A DNA stretch of 64,000 bases from an uncultured Roseateles sp. (lineage in GTDB: Bacteria > Pseudomonadota > Gammaproteobacteria > Burkholderiales > Burkholderiaceae). Below are positions 45,526 through 55,810 of this stretch, one piece after another (positions within the stretch are counted from its first letter, which is position 1; each line of letters opens with the position of its first letter). The translations under genes and the position numbers were made by a program. The notes under the pieces were generated by a model. That model saw only the letters and a program-made list of their open reading frames with translations. It did no database searches and was not told where the DNA came from. The DNA is taken from positions 97,560-161,559 of the forward strand of contig CAMPJJ010000001.1 of assembly GCA_946886855.1 (NCBI GenBank), read 5' to 3'.

Positions 45526-45867
45526 ATGAACCTGACCATCAGCGGCCACCATCTCGAAGTGACACAGGCTCTGCGTGAGTACGTGCTGAACAAGTTGAGC
45601 CGGGTGATCCGGCACTTTGACCAGGTTGTGGACATCAACGTCCTGCTGACCGTGGAGAAGCAGAAGGAGAAGGATCGACGCCAACGCGCGGAAGTCACGT
45701 TGCATGTGAAGGGCAGGGAAATCTTCTGCGAGCACTCGCACGAGGACCTCTACGCGGCCATCGATGAGCTGATGGACAAGCTGGATCGGCAGGTCTGCCG
45801 CCACAAGGACCGGGTGCAGAACCACCACCACGAGTCGGCCAAGCGCATGGACCTGAACGCCGGGTGA
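45526..45867 (+). CDS. hpf: Ribosome hibernation promoting factor (HPF/RaiA family, short form)
   Basis: This 113-residue protein binds the 30S decoding centre and helps 70S/100S hibernation in stationary phase. It shows the beta-alpha-beta-beta-beta-alpha pattern: [80 protein letters not shown]. It lacks the long C-terminal dimerisation domain. AAAGGAGG 5 bp before the ATG is an excellent ribosome site. In related genomes hpf often follows rpoN; here it does not. Confidence 0.93.
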   Translation: MNLTISGHHLEVTQALREYVLNKLSRVIRHFDQVVDINVLLTVEKQKEKDRRQRAEVTLHVKGREIFCEHSHEDLYAAIDELMDKLDRQVCRHKDRVQNHHHESAKRMDLNAG

Positions 45868-45947
45868 CCGGCAACGGGGCTTCGGCGCGCCACGCGCCGG
45901 GTGAGAGCCCCCTCCCGGACCCCGGGGATTTCCCGGAGGTCCTCTGC

Positions 45948-45973
45948 AAGGCGGCCCATCGGGCCGCCTTTTT
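45948..45973 (+). terminator. Rho-independent terminator after hpf
   Basis: AAGGCGGCCC and GGGCCGCCTT form a 10-bp stem with an ATC loop and a T run. It is 80 bp after the hpf stop. Confidence 0.9.
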
Positions 45974-46153
45974 GCCGAGAATTGTTGCAATGCAACACCA
46001 AGGATGACGTTTTCACTGGCGCGTCGCCTCCGTCACACCCCCTGTCGCTAGCGGGATTCCTATAATCCTGTCCCTCTACCCTCGAATCTGCGCCCCGCTG
46101 GTGCGCAGTGCTGCTCCCCCAGCCCGCCGGTTTCCATGACCGGCAAATGCCCG

Positions 46154-46624
46154 ATGAACCGTCTCGCCGCCATCCTTCCCGCCAGCAACGTGCTGGTCGA
46201 TGTGGACGCTTCCAGCAAAAAGCGGGTCTTTGAACACGCGGGGCTGCTGTTCGAGAACAACCATTCGATTTCACGCGCCGCGGTCACGGACAACCTGTTC
46301 GCCCGCGAACGCCTGGGATCGACCGGCCTGGGTCACGGCGTCGCGATCCCGCACGGCCGCATCAAGGGCCTGAAGAATCCGCTGGCCGCCGTGCTGCGCG
46401 TGCAGCAGCCGATCGGTTTCGATGCGCCGGACGACGAACCGGTCACGCTGCTGATCTTCCTGCTGGTGCCCGAAGCGGCCACGCAGAGACACCTCGAGAT
46501 CCTCTCCGAGATCGCCGAGATGCTGTCCGATCGCGAACTGCGCGAGCGCCTCAAGACCGAACCCGAAGCCGCGACGGTGCATCGCCTGATCGCCGACTGG
46601 GAGCCGCTGAAGTCCGTCGCCTGA
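46154..46624 (+). CDS. ptsN: PTS IIA-like nitrogen regulatory protein
   Basis: This 156-residue EIIA-Ntr protein accepts phosphate from the nitrogen PTS. It has [40 protein letters not shown] with the phospho-His in AIPHGRIKG, and [19 protein letters not shown]. The ATG at 46154 (MNRLAAILP) matches the family start; an in-frame ATG at 46136 is 6 residues upstream and neither has a strong ribosome site. It is followed by hprK. Confidence 0.93.
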   Translation: MNRLAAILPASNVLVDVDASSKKRVFEHAGLLFENNHSISRAAVTDNLFARERLGSTGLGHGVAIPHGRIKGLKNPLAAVLRVQQPIGFDAPDDEPVTLLIFLLVPEAATQRHLEILSEIAEMLSDRELRERLKTEPEAATVHRLIADWEPLKSVA

Positions 46625-46676
46625 ACGACGACGCAGCTTCCGGATCCTCCACCCCCACGACCGCGGCCCACCGAAC

Positions 46677-47639
46677 TTGAAAGCCACCTCCATCAGCGCG
46701 GACCGGTTGTTCGAGGAACACCGCGAGGCCTTGCGTTGGGAGTGGATCGCCGGACACGCGCATCCTGAGCGACGTTTCGACGAAGCCGCGCTGCGCGACG
46801 CGCAATCGGCCGCCGATCTGGTCGGCTACCTGAACTACATCCATCCGTACCGCGTGCAGATCGTGGGCCGACGCGAAGTGGGTTACCTGAGCCAGGCCTC
46901 GGGCGACGTGCTGGACCGCCGCATCGCGCGCATCGTCACGCTGGAACCGCCGGTGATCATCGTCGCCGACGACCAGGTGGCGCCGGACCGGCTGGTCGCG
47001 ATGTGCGACCGCGCCGAGATCCCGCTGTTCACCACGGCCGAGAGCGCCGGCCATGTCATCGACCTGGTGCGGGCCTACCTCGCGCATGTCTGCGCCAACC
47101 GCACGACGCGGCATGGCGTGTTCATGGACATCCTCGGCCTGGGCGTGCTGCTGACCGGCGAGTCCGGCCTCGGCAAGAGCGAACTGGGCCTGGAACTGAT
47201 CAGCCGCGGCCACGGCCTGGTGGCGGACGACGCGGTGGACTTCTTCCGCATCGCGCAGACGGCGATCGAAGGACGCTGCCCCGAACTCCTGATGAACCTC
47301 CTGGAGGTCCGCGGCATCGGCCTGCTGGACATCAAGGCGATCTTCGGCGAGACGGCGGTGCGCCGGAAGATGCGGCTCAAGCTGATCGTGCACCTCGTCC
47401 GCAAGGAAACGATGGAGCGGGATTTCGAACGCCTGCCCTACGAGCCCCTGTACGAGGACGTGCTCGGCATGCCGGTGCGCAAGGTCGTGATCGCGGTGGA
47501 CGCGGGCCGCAACCTGGCCGTGCTGGTCGAGGCCGCGGTGCGCAACACCATCCTGCAGCTCCGGGGCATCGACACCTACCGCGAGTTCGTCGAGCGCCAT
47601 CAGCGCGCGATCGAGCAAGGCCTCAACGACACGAACTGA
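46677..47639 (+). CDS. hprK: HPr kinase/phosphorylase
   Basis: This 320-residue enzyme phosphorylates and dephosphorylates a serine of HPr. It has the Walker A motif [18 protein letters not shown] and the HprK signature [20 protein letters not shown]. Its N-terminal domain (about 1-130) is complete. The start is TTG at 46677. Together with ptsN it forms the partial nitrogen-PTS set typical of betaproteobacteria; HPr and EI genes are not in the window. Confidence 0.95.
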   Translation: MKATSISADRLFEEHREALRWEWIAGHAHPERRFDEAALRDAQSAADLVGYLNYIHPYRVQIVGRREVGYLSQASGDVLDRRIARIVTLEPPVIIVADDQVAPDRLVAMCDRAEIPLFTTAESAGHVIDLVRAYLAHVCANRTTRHGVFMDILGLGVLLTGESGLGKSELGLELISRGHGLVADDAVDFFRIAQTAIEGRCPELLMNLLEVRGIGLLDIKAIFGETAVRRKMRLKLIVHLVRKETMERDFERLPYEPLYEDVLGMPVRKVVIAVDAGRNLAVLVEAAVRNTILQLRGIDTYREFVERHQRAIEQGLNDTN

Positions 47640-47668
47640 GGCTCGGCCGCGTTGGCGCGGGCATGAGA

Positions 47669-47690
47669 AAGGGGCTCCTCGGAGCCCCTT
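47669..47690. terminator. Bidirectional terminator between hprK and fur
   Basis: AAGGGGCTCC and GGAGCCCCTT form a perfect stem with a TC loop. It lies between convergent genes. A GGCGCTGGTT tandem run follows at about 47697-47720. Confidence 0.8.
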
Positions 47691-47737
47691 GTCATTGGCG
47701 CTGGTTGGCGCTGGTTGGCGCCGACGTCCGCCCGGGT

Positions 47738-48169
47738 TCAGCGGCCCATCTTGTTCGGACAATCCTTCTTCACGCAGTTCGCGTACAGCGCGAGCGAGTG
47801 CTCCTGCAGCTGGAAGCCGCGATCCATCGCGATGGCGTGCTGGCGCTCCTCGATCTGCGGATCGTAGAACTCCTCGACGAAGCCGCAGGTGAGGCACACG
47901 AGGTGGTCGTGATGATGCCCCTCGTTGAGTTCGAACACCGCCTTGCCGGACTCGAAGTGATTGCGCGACAGCAGGCCCGCCTGTTCGAACTGCGTGAGGA
48001 CGCGATAGACCGTCGCAAGACCGATGTCCGCGCGCTCATCGAGCAAAGCTTTGTAAACGTCCTCGGCGGTCATGTGCCGCTGCTGGGTCGTCTGGAAGAT
48101 CTCGAGGATCTTGATGCGGGGCAAGGTGGCCTTCAGCCCGCTGTTCTTGATTTCGTCTGACCGGTTCAT
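47738..48169 (-). CDS. fur: Ferric uptake regulator
   Basis: This 143-residue iron-responsive repressor has the winged helix [20 protein letters not shown] and [20 protein letters not shown], and the metal-binding [18 protein letters not shown] with a C-terminal [11 protein letters not shown]. The length is usual. It is divergent from bamE with an 83-bp intergenic region that must hold both promoters; I could not place a clear Fur box there. Confidence 0.96.
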   Translation of the reverse strand: MNRSDEIKNSGLKATLPRIKILEIFQTTQQRHMTAEDVYKALLDERADIGLATVYRVLTQFEQAGLLSRNHFESGKAVFELNEGHHHDHLVCLTCGFVEEFYDPQIEERQHAIAMDRGFQLQEHSLALYANCVKKDCPNKMGR

Positions 48170-48252
48170 GGGGTTTGCGCCTGCGGAGTAGCGTGGGTGC
48201 GAGCCGCTAGAATCGGATGATCATAGCCTTTGCGCCTCGGCCGAGACGTGCC

Positions 48253-48846
48253 ATGTCATTGAATTCCCGTATCACCCGCATTGCACGTCCGAACGCCTCC
48301 GGTGTCGCCGTGGCAGGTCTGGTTGTTGGTCTCCTGGCGCTGGGCGGTTGCTCGCAGATGCCCAAGTTCGACGCCCTCTCCGTCAGCGGCGACAAGGTGC
48401 TGGGCCTGGTCACGCCGTATCGCGTCGAGATCGTGCAGGGCAACGTCGTCACCAAGGAGCAGGTCGCCGCGGTCAAGCCCGGCATGACGCGCGCCCAGGT
48501 GCGCGACGTCCTCGGCTCGCCGCTGCTGACCGACGTCTTCCATGGAGCCCGCTGGGACTACGTCTTCACGATCCGTCGCCAGGGCGCCGCGCCGCAGAAC
48601 CGCCACATCCTGCTGACCTTCGACGGCGACCAGCTGTCCAAGATCGACGCCCCGGACGACCTGCCGACCGAGAAGGAATTCATCGCGTCGATCAACACGC
48701 TGAAGGTGTCCGGCAAGGAACCCAAGCTCGAGTTGACGGAAGAGGAGCGCAAGGCGCTGCCGCCGCCGGTGCGCACGGCGGCGACCGCGACGCCGGAGCC
48801 GATCGGCCCGACGCGCGACTACCCGCCGCTGGAGCCCCGCCGATGA
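48253..48846 (+). CDS. bamE: Outer membrane protein assembly factor BamE (SmpA/OmlA lipoprotein)
   Basis: This 197-residue lipoprotein has the lipobox LALGGC after a leader helix. The SmpA/OmlA core is [20 protein letters not shown] plus [20 protein letters not shown]. BamE is an accessory of the Bam complex that folds outer-membrane beta-barrels. It has a longer C-terminal Pro-rich tail than E. coli BamE. The ATG at 48253 gives a normal leader. It overlaps dapB by 4 bp. Confidence 0.93.
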   Translation: MSLNSRITRIARPNASGVAVAGLVVGLLALGGCSQMPKFDALSVSGDKVLGLVTPYRVEIVQGNVVTKEQVAAVKPGMTRAQVRDVLGSPLLTDVFHGARWDYVFTIRRQGAAPQNRHILLTFDGDQLSKIDAPDDLPTEKEFIASINTLKVSGKEPKLELTEEERKALPPPVRTAATATPEPIGPTRDYPPLEPRR

Positions 48847-49649
48847 GCCGGCTGCGGATCGCGATCACCGGCGCGTCCGGCCGCATGGGCCGCATGCTGG
48901 TCGAGGCGGTGCTGGCAGCGGACGATCTTGAACTGGCCGCCGCGCTGGATCGCGTCGGCAGCCCCGCGCTCGGCCAGGACGCCGGCGCGTTCCTCGGTCA
49001 GACGACCGGCGTCGCCATCACCGACGACCTTCACGCCGGACTGTCCAAGGCCGACGTCCTGATCGATTTCACCCGCCCCGAAGGCACGATGGCGCACCTC
49101 GCGCTGTGCGCCGAGCTGGGCGTGCGGACCGTCGTCGGCACCACCGGCTTCAGCCCCGACGAGAAGGCGAAGATCGGCGAATTCGCGCAACGCGCCGCCG
49201 TGATGATGGCGCCCAACATGAGCGTGGGCGTGAACGTCGTGCTCAAGCTGCTGCAGCAGGCGTCGAAGGCGCTCGCGCAAGGCTATGACATCGAGATCGT
49301 CGAGGCCCACCACCGCCACAAGGTCGATGCGCCCAGCGGCACCGCGCTGAAGATGGGCGAAGTCGTGGCCGAGGCGCTCGGCCGCGACCTGAAGACCTGC
49401 GCGGTCTACGGCCGCGAAGGCGTCACCGGCGAGCGCGATCCGTCGACGATCGGCTTCGCGACCGTGCGCGGCGGCGACGTGATCGGCGATCACACCGTGA
49501 TGTACCTGGGCATCGGCGAGCGCATCGAGATCAGCCACAAGGCCTCCAGCCGCGCCACCTTCGCGCAGGGCAGCCTGCGCGCCGCGCGCTTCCTGGGCGA
49601 GCGCAGGACCGGGCTGTTCGACATGAACGACGTGCTCGGCATCGCCTGA
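48843..49649 (+). CDS. dapB: 4-hydroxy-tetrahydrodipicolinate reductase
   Basis: This 268-residue enzyme of lysine/diaminopimelate synthesis has the NAD(P)-binding [41 protein letters not shown], and the catalytic [20 protein letters not shown]. It starts within the bamE stop (ATGA), so the two are coupled. Confidence 0.96.
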   Translation: MSRLRIAITGASGRMGRMLVEAVLAADDLELAAALDRVGSPALGQDAGAFLGQTTGVAITDDLHAGLSKADVLIDFTRPEGTMAHLALCAELGVRTVVGTTGFSPDEKAKIGEFAQRAAVMMAPNMSVGVNVVLKLLQQASKALAQGYDIEIVEAHHRHKVDAPSGTALKMGEVVAEALGRDLKTCAVYGREGVTGERDPSTIGFATVRGGDVIGDHTVMYLGIGERIEISHKASSRATFAQGSLRAARFLGERRTGLFDMNDVLGIA

Positions 49650-49689
49650 GCCCGCGACGTCCCCTGATCGGCGCCCGACTCACGACGCG

Positions 49690-50334
49690 ATGACCGAACT
49701 GATCCACCTCTGGCAAGCGGGCGACGGTGTCGCCCGTTTCGTTTCCCTGCTGCTGCTGGCGATGTCGGTGTGCAGCTGGGTGCTGATCTTCTGGCGCAGC
49801 TGGACGCTGGCGCGGGCGCGCACCGACCTCGGCCGCGGACTGCCAGTGTTCTGGGCGGCGCCCGATGTCGGACAGGGCCGCGACCAGTTGCGGACGCTCG
49901 ACCGCGGCGCACTGATGCTCCCGCTGATCGAGGCCGCCATGCAGGACAGCGCGCCCGGCACGCTGGCGGCGTCCGCGCAGAAGACCTCGCAGCTCACGCG
50001 CCGCCTGCGCGACGCGCTGCACGCCGTGCTGAACGGCCTGAGCCGGGGACAGGTCGTGCTGGCGACGATCGGTGCCACCGCCCCCTTCGTCGGCCTGTTC
50101 GGCACGGTCTGGGGCATCTACCACGCGCTGCTGAGCATCTCGTCGACGGGCAACTTCAGCCTGGACAAGGTCGCCGGTCCGGTCGGCGAGGCGCTGATCA
50201 TGACCGCCGCCGGCCTGGCCGTGGCGATCCCGGCGGTGCTGGCCTACAACCTGTTCGGCAAATGGGTCGCCGCCTGCGAGGCCGAACTCGAAGGCTTCGC
50301 GCACGACCTGCGCGAACTGGTCGGCGGCGCCTGA
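49690..50334 (+). CDS. exbB: ExbB/TolQ/MotA family proton channel protein
   Basis: This 214-residue inner-membrane protein has three helices, about residues 15-36, 118-140 and 160-184. The family core is ATIGATAPFVGLFGTVWGIY and AGLAVAIPAVLAYNLFGKWV. It pairs with the next gene to form a proton-driven motor that energises TonB or a related system. No TonB gene is adjacent. The TolQ alternative is less likely because tolA, tolB and pal are absent. Confidence 0.9.
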   Translation: MTELIHLWQAGDGVARFVSLLLLAMSVCSWVLIFWRSWTLARARTDLGRGLPVFWAAPDVGQGRDQLRTLDRGALMLPLIEAAMQDSAPGTLAASAQKTSQLTRRLRDALHAVLNGLSRGQVVLATIGATAPFVGLFGTVWGIYHALLSISSTGNFSLDKVAGPVGEALIMTAAGLAVAIPAVLAYNLFGKWVAACEAELEGFAHDLRELVGGA

Positions 50335-50374
50335 GCGTCCTGCCCGACCCCCTCCTCCACCGGACCTGCACGCG

Positions 50375-50833
<459 letters not shown>

Positions 50834-50922
50834 TCGTTTCCCCCGCAAGGTGGCCCTCCCACAGAGGATGGGGCGGTCGCGCGCGGCCTCCTACAATCGA
50901 CGGCTACGTTGCCCGAGCCACC

Positions 50923-53556
50923 ATGAACGAGAAATACGCCCCCTCCGAGGTCGAACAGGCCGCCCGCGATCACTGGAACGCCCGCGACGCCTACCGCGTC
51001 GTCGAGGACGCGTCCAAGCCGAAGTTCTACGCCTGCTCCATGCTGCCGTACCCGAGCGGCAAGCTGCACATGGGCCACGTCCGCAACTACACGATCAACG
51101 ACATGTTGACGCGTCAGCTGCGCATGAAGGGCTACAACGTGCTGATGCCGATGGGCTGGGACGCCTTCGGCCTGCCCGCGGAGAACGCGGCGATGAAGAA
51201 CAAGGTGCCGCCGGCCGCGTGGACCTACGACAACATCGCCTACATGAAGTCGCAGATGCAGGCCATGGGCTTGGCGATCGACTGGTCGCGCGAGATCGCC
51301 ACCTGCAAGCCCGACTACTACCGCTGGAACCAGTGGCTGTTCCTGAAGATGCTGGAAGCCGGCATCGCCGAGCGCCGCACACAGGTCGTGAACTGGGACC
51401 CGATCGACCAGACCGTGCTGGCCAACGAGCAGGTCATCGACGGCAAGGGCTGGCGCTCGGGCGCGACGATCGAGAAGCGCGAGATCCCCGGCTACTACCT
51501 GAAGATCACCGACTACGCCGAGGAACTGCTGGCCGCGGTGGCCGATCCTTCGGACCCGAACTACCTGTCGGGCTGGCCCGAGCGCGTGCGCCTGATGCAG
51601 GAGAACTGGATCGGCAAGAGCGAGGGCCTGCGCTTCGCCTTCCCGCACGCGATCGCCGGCGAGGACGGCCAGCCCATCCAGGGCGGCCTGCTCTACGTCT
51701 TCACGACGCGCGCCGACACGATCATGGGCGTGACCTTCTGCGCCGTCGCGCCGGAGCATCCGCTGGCCGCGCACGCCGCGAAGACCAACCCGGCGCTGGC
51801 CGCGTTCATCGAGGAATGCCAGCAGGGTGGCACCACCGAGGCCGAACTGGCCACGCAGGACAAGAAGGGCCTGGCGACCGGCCTCTTCGTGACGCATCCG
51901 CTGACCGGCGAGCAGGTCGAGGTCTGGGTCGGCAACTACGTCCTGATGAGCTACGGCGACGGCGCCGTGATGGGCGTGCCGGCGCATGACGAGCGCGACT
52001 TCGCCTTCGCGAAGAAGTACGGCATCGCGATCAAGCAGGTCGTGGCAGTGGGCGACGAGGCCTACTCGACCGACGCCTGGGCCGAGTGGTACGGCGACAA
52101 GCAGCGCGGCCTGTGCATCAACTCCGGCGCGCTGGACGGCCTGACACACAAGCAGGCGGTGGACAAGGTGGCCGAGCTGCTCGGCACCAAGGGCCTGGGC
52201 GAGAAGAAGACGACCTGGCGCCTGCGCGACTGGGGCGTCAGCCGCCAGCGCTACTGGGGCACGCCGATCCCGATCATCCATTGCGACAGCTGCGGCGCGG
52301 TGCCGGTCCCGGAGAAGGACCTGCCCGTGGTGCTGCCCGAGGACTGCATCCCCGACGGCAGCGGCAATCCGCTGAACAAGCGCGCGGACTTCCTGGACTG
52401 CAGCTGCCCGAAGTGCGGCGCCGCGGCCAAGCGCGAGACGGACACGATGGACACCTTCGTGGACAGCTCGTGGTACTTCATGCGCTATTGCGACGCGACC
52501 AATCCGGAGCAGATGGTCGCCGCCGGCACCGACTACTGGATGCCGATGGACCAGTACATCGGCGGCATCGAACACGCCATCCTGCACCTGCTGTACGCGC
52601 GCTTCTGGACCAAGGTCATGCGTGACCTGAAGCTGATCAAGTTCAGCGAGCCGTTCACCAACCTGCTGACGCAGGGCATGGTGCTGAAGGGCGCCTTCTT
52701 CCGCAAGCCGGAAGACGCCGGCAAGCACTACTACTGGGAACACGAGGTCGACGTCATCCGCAACGAGCACGGCGTGCCGACCGGCGGCACGCTGAAGGCC
52801 GACGGCCTGTCGCTCGAGTACGAGATGACGACGATGTCGAAGTCGAAGAACAACGGCGTCGACCCGCAGGCGCTGATCGACGAGTACGGCGCCGACACGG
52901 CCCGGCTGTTCGTGATGTTCGCGTCGCCGCCGGAGCAGACGCTCGAGTGGAACGACGCCGGCGTCGAAGGCGCGCACCGCTTCCTGAAGCGCGTCTGGGG
53001 CTTCGGCACCAAACACGTGGACGCGATCAAGACCGGCGGCATCGATTTCGCCGCGCTGAGCGACGACGGCAAGGCGCTGCGCCGCGAAGTCCACCTCGTG
53101 CTGAAGCAGGTCTCGTACGACTACGAGCGCATGCAGTACAACACCGTGGTCTCGGGCGCGATGAAGCTGCTGAACGCGCTGGAAGGCTTCAAGGCCGAGG
53201 GCCAGGCGGCCGCGGTCCGCGAAGGCTTCTCGGTGCTGCTGCGCGTGATCTACCCGGCCTGCCCGCACATCGCGCACGCGCTGTGGACCGAACTCGGCTT
53301 CGCCGCCGAGCTGGGCGAGCTGCTGGACGCGGCCTGGCCCCAGGTCGACGAGTCGGCGCTGGTGCAGGACCAGATCGAGCTGATGCTGCAGGTCAACGGC
53401 AAGCTGCGTGGCGCGATCAAGGTGGCCGCCTCGGCCGACAAGGCCGCGATCGAGGCGATCGCGCTGGCCAGCCCGGACTTCGAGAAGTTCGCCGAGGGCA
53501 AGCCACCGAAGAAGGTCGTCATCGTGCCGGGTCGTCTCGTCAACGTGGTGGTATGA
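50923..53556 (+). CDS. leuS: Leucyl-tRNA synthetase
   Basis: This 877-residue class I synthetase has the HIGH-type [19 protein letters not shown], the editing domain with [20 protein letters not shown], a zinc-ribbon-like insertion ([13 protein letters not shown]...CSCPKCG), the KMSKS-type [13 protein letters not shown] and a C-terminal [11 protein letters not shown] domain. Length and order are normal. The cysteines near 450-510 are intact. It is the first gene of the leuS-lptE-holA run. Confidence 0.98.
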   Translation: MNEKYAPSEVEQAARDHWNARDAYRVVEDASKPKFYACSMLPYPSGKLHMGHVRNYTINDMLTRQLRMKGYNVLMPMGWDAFGLPAENAAMKNKVPPAAWTYDNIAYMKSQMQAMGLAIDWSREIATCKPDYYRWNQWLFLKMLEAGIAERRTQVVNWDPIDQTVLANEQVIDGKGWRSGATIEKREIPGYYLKITDYAEELLAAVADPSDPNYLSGWPERVRLMQENWIGKSEGLRFAFPHAIAGEDGQPIQGGLLYVFTTRADTIMGVTFCAVAPEHPLAAHAAKTNPALAAFIEECQQGGTTEAELATQDKKGLATGLFVTHPLTGEQVEVWVGNYVLMSYGDGAVMGVPAHDERDFAFAKKYGIAIKQVVAVGDEAYSTDAWAEWYGDKQRGLCINSGALDGLTHKQAVDKVAELLGTKGLGEKKTTWRLRDWGVSRQRYWGTPIPIIHCDSCGAVPVPEKDLPVVLPEDCIPDGSGNPLNKRADFLDCSCPKCGAAAKRETDTMDTFVDSSWYFMRYCDATNPEQMVAAGTDYWMPMDQYIGGIEHAILHLLYARFWTKVMRDLKLIKFSEPFTNLLTQGMVLKGAFFRKPEDAGKHYYWEHEVDVIRNEHGVPTGGTLKADGLSLEYEMTTMSKSKNNGVDPQALIDEYGADTARLFVMFASPPEQTLEWNDAGVEGAHRFLKRVWGFGTKHVDAIKTGGIDFAALSDDGKALRREVHLVLKQVSYDYERMQYNTVVSGAMKLLNALEGFKAEGQAAAVREGFSVLLRVIYPACPHIAHALWTELGFAAELGELLDAAWPQVDESALVQDQIELMLQVNGKLRGAIKVAASADKAAIEAIALASPDFEKFAEGKPPKKVVIVPGRLVNVVV

Positions 53557-53557
53557 C

Positions 53558-54076
53558 ATGAAGCGCCGTGATCTGCTGTCGTTCGCTTCCCTGGGCGCAC
53601 TGGGTGCCGTTGGCGCCGCCGGCCTGCTGTCGGCCTGCGGCTTCGAGCTGCGCAAGGAACCGGTCTATCACTTCAAGACGCTGGCGCTGACCGGGTTCAT
53701 CCCGCACTCGCCGCTGGCGCAGGAACTGCGCCGCCAGGTGCAGCGCAGCACCGTGCGTCTGGTCGAGGACCCGAACCGCGCGGACGTCATCATCGACGCC
53801 GAGCGCGAGATCCGCGACAAGACCTCGGTGGCGACGACCGCGGCCGGGCAGATCACGGAATGGCAACTGCGCTTGTCGCTGGACTACTCGCTGCGCACGG
53901 CGGGCGGGGACATCCTGCTGCCGCGCACCGAGTTGCGGCTCACCCGCGACATGAACTACAGCGAAAGCGCCGCGCTGGCCAAGGAGCAGGAAGAAGCCTC
54001 GCTGCAGAAGGCCATGCAGGTGGAGGCCGTCGGCCTGCTGCTGCGCCGCCTGGCGGCGGTTCACCTGCCCACCTGA
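53558..54076 (+). CDS. lptE: LPS-assembly lipoprotein LptE
   Basis: This 172-residue lipoprotein plugs LptD in the outer membrane during LPS insertion. The leader MKRRDLLSFASLGALGAVGA ends with the lipobox LLSAC. The rest shows GFELRKEPVYHFKTLALTGF, then YSLRTAGGDILLPRTELRLT and VEAVGLLLRRLAAV. The ATG is 1 bp after the leuS stop, so translation is coupled. Confidence 0.9.
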   Translation: MKRRDLLSFASLGALGAVGAAGLLSACGFELRKEPVYHFKTLALTGFIPHSPLAQELRRQVQRSTVRLVEDPNRADVIIDAEREIRDKTSVATTAAGQITEWQLRLSLDYSLRTAGGDILLPRTELRLTRDMNYSESAALAKEQEEASLQKAMQVEAVGLLLRRLAAVHLPT

Positions 54077-54094
54077 CCCGGACGGACCGCGCGC

Positions 54095-55162
54095 ATGCAG
54101 ATCAAGGGCGAGGCGCTCGCCGGCCACCTGGCGAAGGGGCTCAAGCCGGTGTACGTGGTGCACGGCGACGAGCCCCTGCTCGCCCAGGAGGCCGCCGACA
54201 CCTTGCGTGCCGAGGCGCGCAAGCAGGGCTACACCGAGCGCCAGGTCTTCATCGTCAGCGGTGCGCACTTCGACTGGGCGTCGGTGATCGCCGCGTCGCA
54301 GGCGATGAGCCTGTTCGCCGACAAGCAGCTGATCGAGATCCGCATCCCCGGCGGCAAGCCGGGCAAGGAGGGCTCGGACGCGCTGCAGCGCTACGTCGAC
54401 GGGCTGCCGCCGGACGTGTTGACGCTGGTCACGCTGCCGCGCCTGGACAAGACGCAGATGAGCAGCGCCTGGTTCACCGCGCTGGACAGCGCCGGCGTGT
54501 CGGTGAAGGTCGACCCGGTCGAGCGGCGCGAGCTGCCCGCCTGGATCGCCCGGCGGTTGCAGCAGCAGGGGCAGCCGGTCGCGGCGGGCCCCGAGGGCCA
54601 GCGGGCACTGGAGTTCTTCGCCGACCGCGTCGAGGGCAACCTGCTCGCCGCGCACCAGGAGCTGCAGAAGCTCGCGCTGCTGCACCCGGCGGGCGAGCTC
54701 AGCCTGCAGCAGATCGAGGCGGCCGTGCTCGACGTGGCGCGTTTCGACGTCTTCAAGCTCAGCGAAGCGCTGCTGAGCGGCAAGGTGGGCCGGGTGCTGC
54801 GCATGCTCGACGGCCTCAAGGCCGAGGGCGAAGCCGCCGTGCTGGTGCACTGGACGATGGCCGAGGACATCCGCGGCCTGAAGCGCGTCCACGATGCGGT
54901 GGCTGCGGGCAAGCCGCTGCCGATGGCCTTGCGGGAGTCCCGCATCTGGGGGCCGAAGGAGCGCCTCTTCGAGCGCATCGTGCCGCAGCTGCACGGCGCC
55001 GCGTTGACACGGCTGGTCGTGGCGGCGCAGATCTGCGACGGCATCGTCAAGGGTCTGCGCCACCCGGAATGGCCCACCGACCCCTGGGAAGCGCTGGGGC
55101 GATTGGCCCTCCTGTTGGAGCAAGCCCTGCGCCCGCCAGGCCAGAAAACCCGCTATGGTTGA
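54095..55162 (+). CDS. holA: DNA polymerase III delta subunit
   Basis: This 355-residue clamp-loader subunit opens the sliding clamp. It has the diverged AAA+ start VYVVHGDEPLLAQEAADTLR, LFADKQLIEIRIPGGKPGK, NLLAAHQELQKLALLHP and the C-terminal RVLRMLDGLKAEGEAAVLVH. Walker A is not conserved, as expected for delta. It follows lptE by 18 bp. Confidence 0.94.
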   Translation: MQIKGEALAGHLAKGLKPVYVVHGDEPLLAQEAADTLRAEARKQGYTERQVFIVSGAHFDWASVIAASQAMSLFADKQLIEIRIPGGKPGKEGSDALQRYVDGLPPDVLTLVTLPRLDKTQMSSAWFTALDSAGVSVKVDPVERRELPAWIARRLQQQGQPVAAGPEGQRALEFFADRVEGNLLAAHQELQKLALLHPAGELSLQQIEAAVLDVARFDVFKLSEALLSGKVGRVLRMLDGLKAEGEAAVLVHWTMAEDIRGLKRVHDAVAAGKPLPMALRESRIWGPKERLFERIVPQLHGAALTRLVVAAQICDGIVKGLRHPEWPTDPWEALGRLALLLEQALRPPGQKTRYG

Positions 55163-55188
55163 CGCCTGTCGTCCCTCTGGCGTCGCTG

Positions 55189-55803
55189 ATGAGCTCCTCC
55201 CGTTCCGCTCCTTTCCTGATTGCCGCCGTGACCTGGGCGGGGGCGCTGATGAGCGCCTCGACCGCCCACGCGGCGGACTGGACGATCCAGGTCCGTGACG
55301 CCGGCGGCGCGCCGGTGCCGAACGCGGCCGTGGCCGTCGAACTGAAGGGGCAGCCAGCCAAACCGGCCGCGGGTGCCACCGCCGAGATGTCGCAGCGCGA
55401 CCGCCAGTTCCAGCCTCAGCTGCTGGTGGTGCAGACCGGGACCGCAGTGAACTTTCCCAATTTCGACACCGTCCGGCACCACGTCTATTCGTTCTCGGCG
55501 ACCAAGAAGTTCGAGCTCAAGCTGTACTCCGGCACGCCGTCGGAACCGGTGGTCTTCGACAAGCCCGGCGTGGCGCAGCTCGGTTGCAACATCCACGACC
55601 GGATGAGCGCACACATCGTGGTCGTCGACACCCCGGTGTTCGGCATCACGGATGCCAAGGGCGAGGTCAAGCTGAACCTGCCGCCCGGGGATCACCGCCT
55701 GCGGCTGTGGGCCTCGCGCCTGGGCAATGCCGCCCCGACCGCGCAGCCCTTGACGGTCGGCTCGGCAGCGGCGGGTGTGCTGAAAGTCGAACTGAAGGAC
55801 TGA
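55189..55803 (+). CDS. Exported cupredoxin-like (methylamine-utilisation-type) protein
   Basis: This 204-residue protein has a signal peptide (FLIAAVTWAGALMSASTAHA). A plastocyanin-like fold follows, with candidate type 1 copper ligands: His in VRHHVYSFS, then Cys, His and Met in GCNIHDRMSAHIVVV. A carboxypeptidase-regulatory-like strand region follows (ITDAKGEVKLNLPPGDHRLR). It starts 26 bp after holA and 8 bp before a GGDEF/EAL gene. Copper sensing or electron transfer is inferred from ligands alone. Confidence 0.82.
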   Translation: MSSSRSAPFLIAAVTWAGALMSASTAHAADWTIQVRDAGGAPVPNAAVAVELKGQPAKPAAGATAEMSQRDRQFQPQLLVVQTGTAVNFPNFDTVRHHVYSFSATKKFELKLYSGTPSEPVVFDKPGVAQLGCNIHDRMSAHIVVVDTPVFGITDAKGEVKLNLPPGDHRLRLWASRLGNAAPTAQPLTVGSAAAGVLKVELKD

Positions 55804-55810
55804 CGCCGCG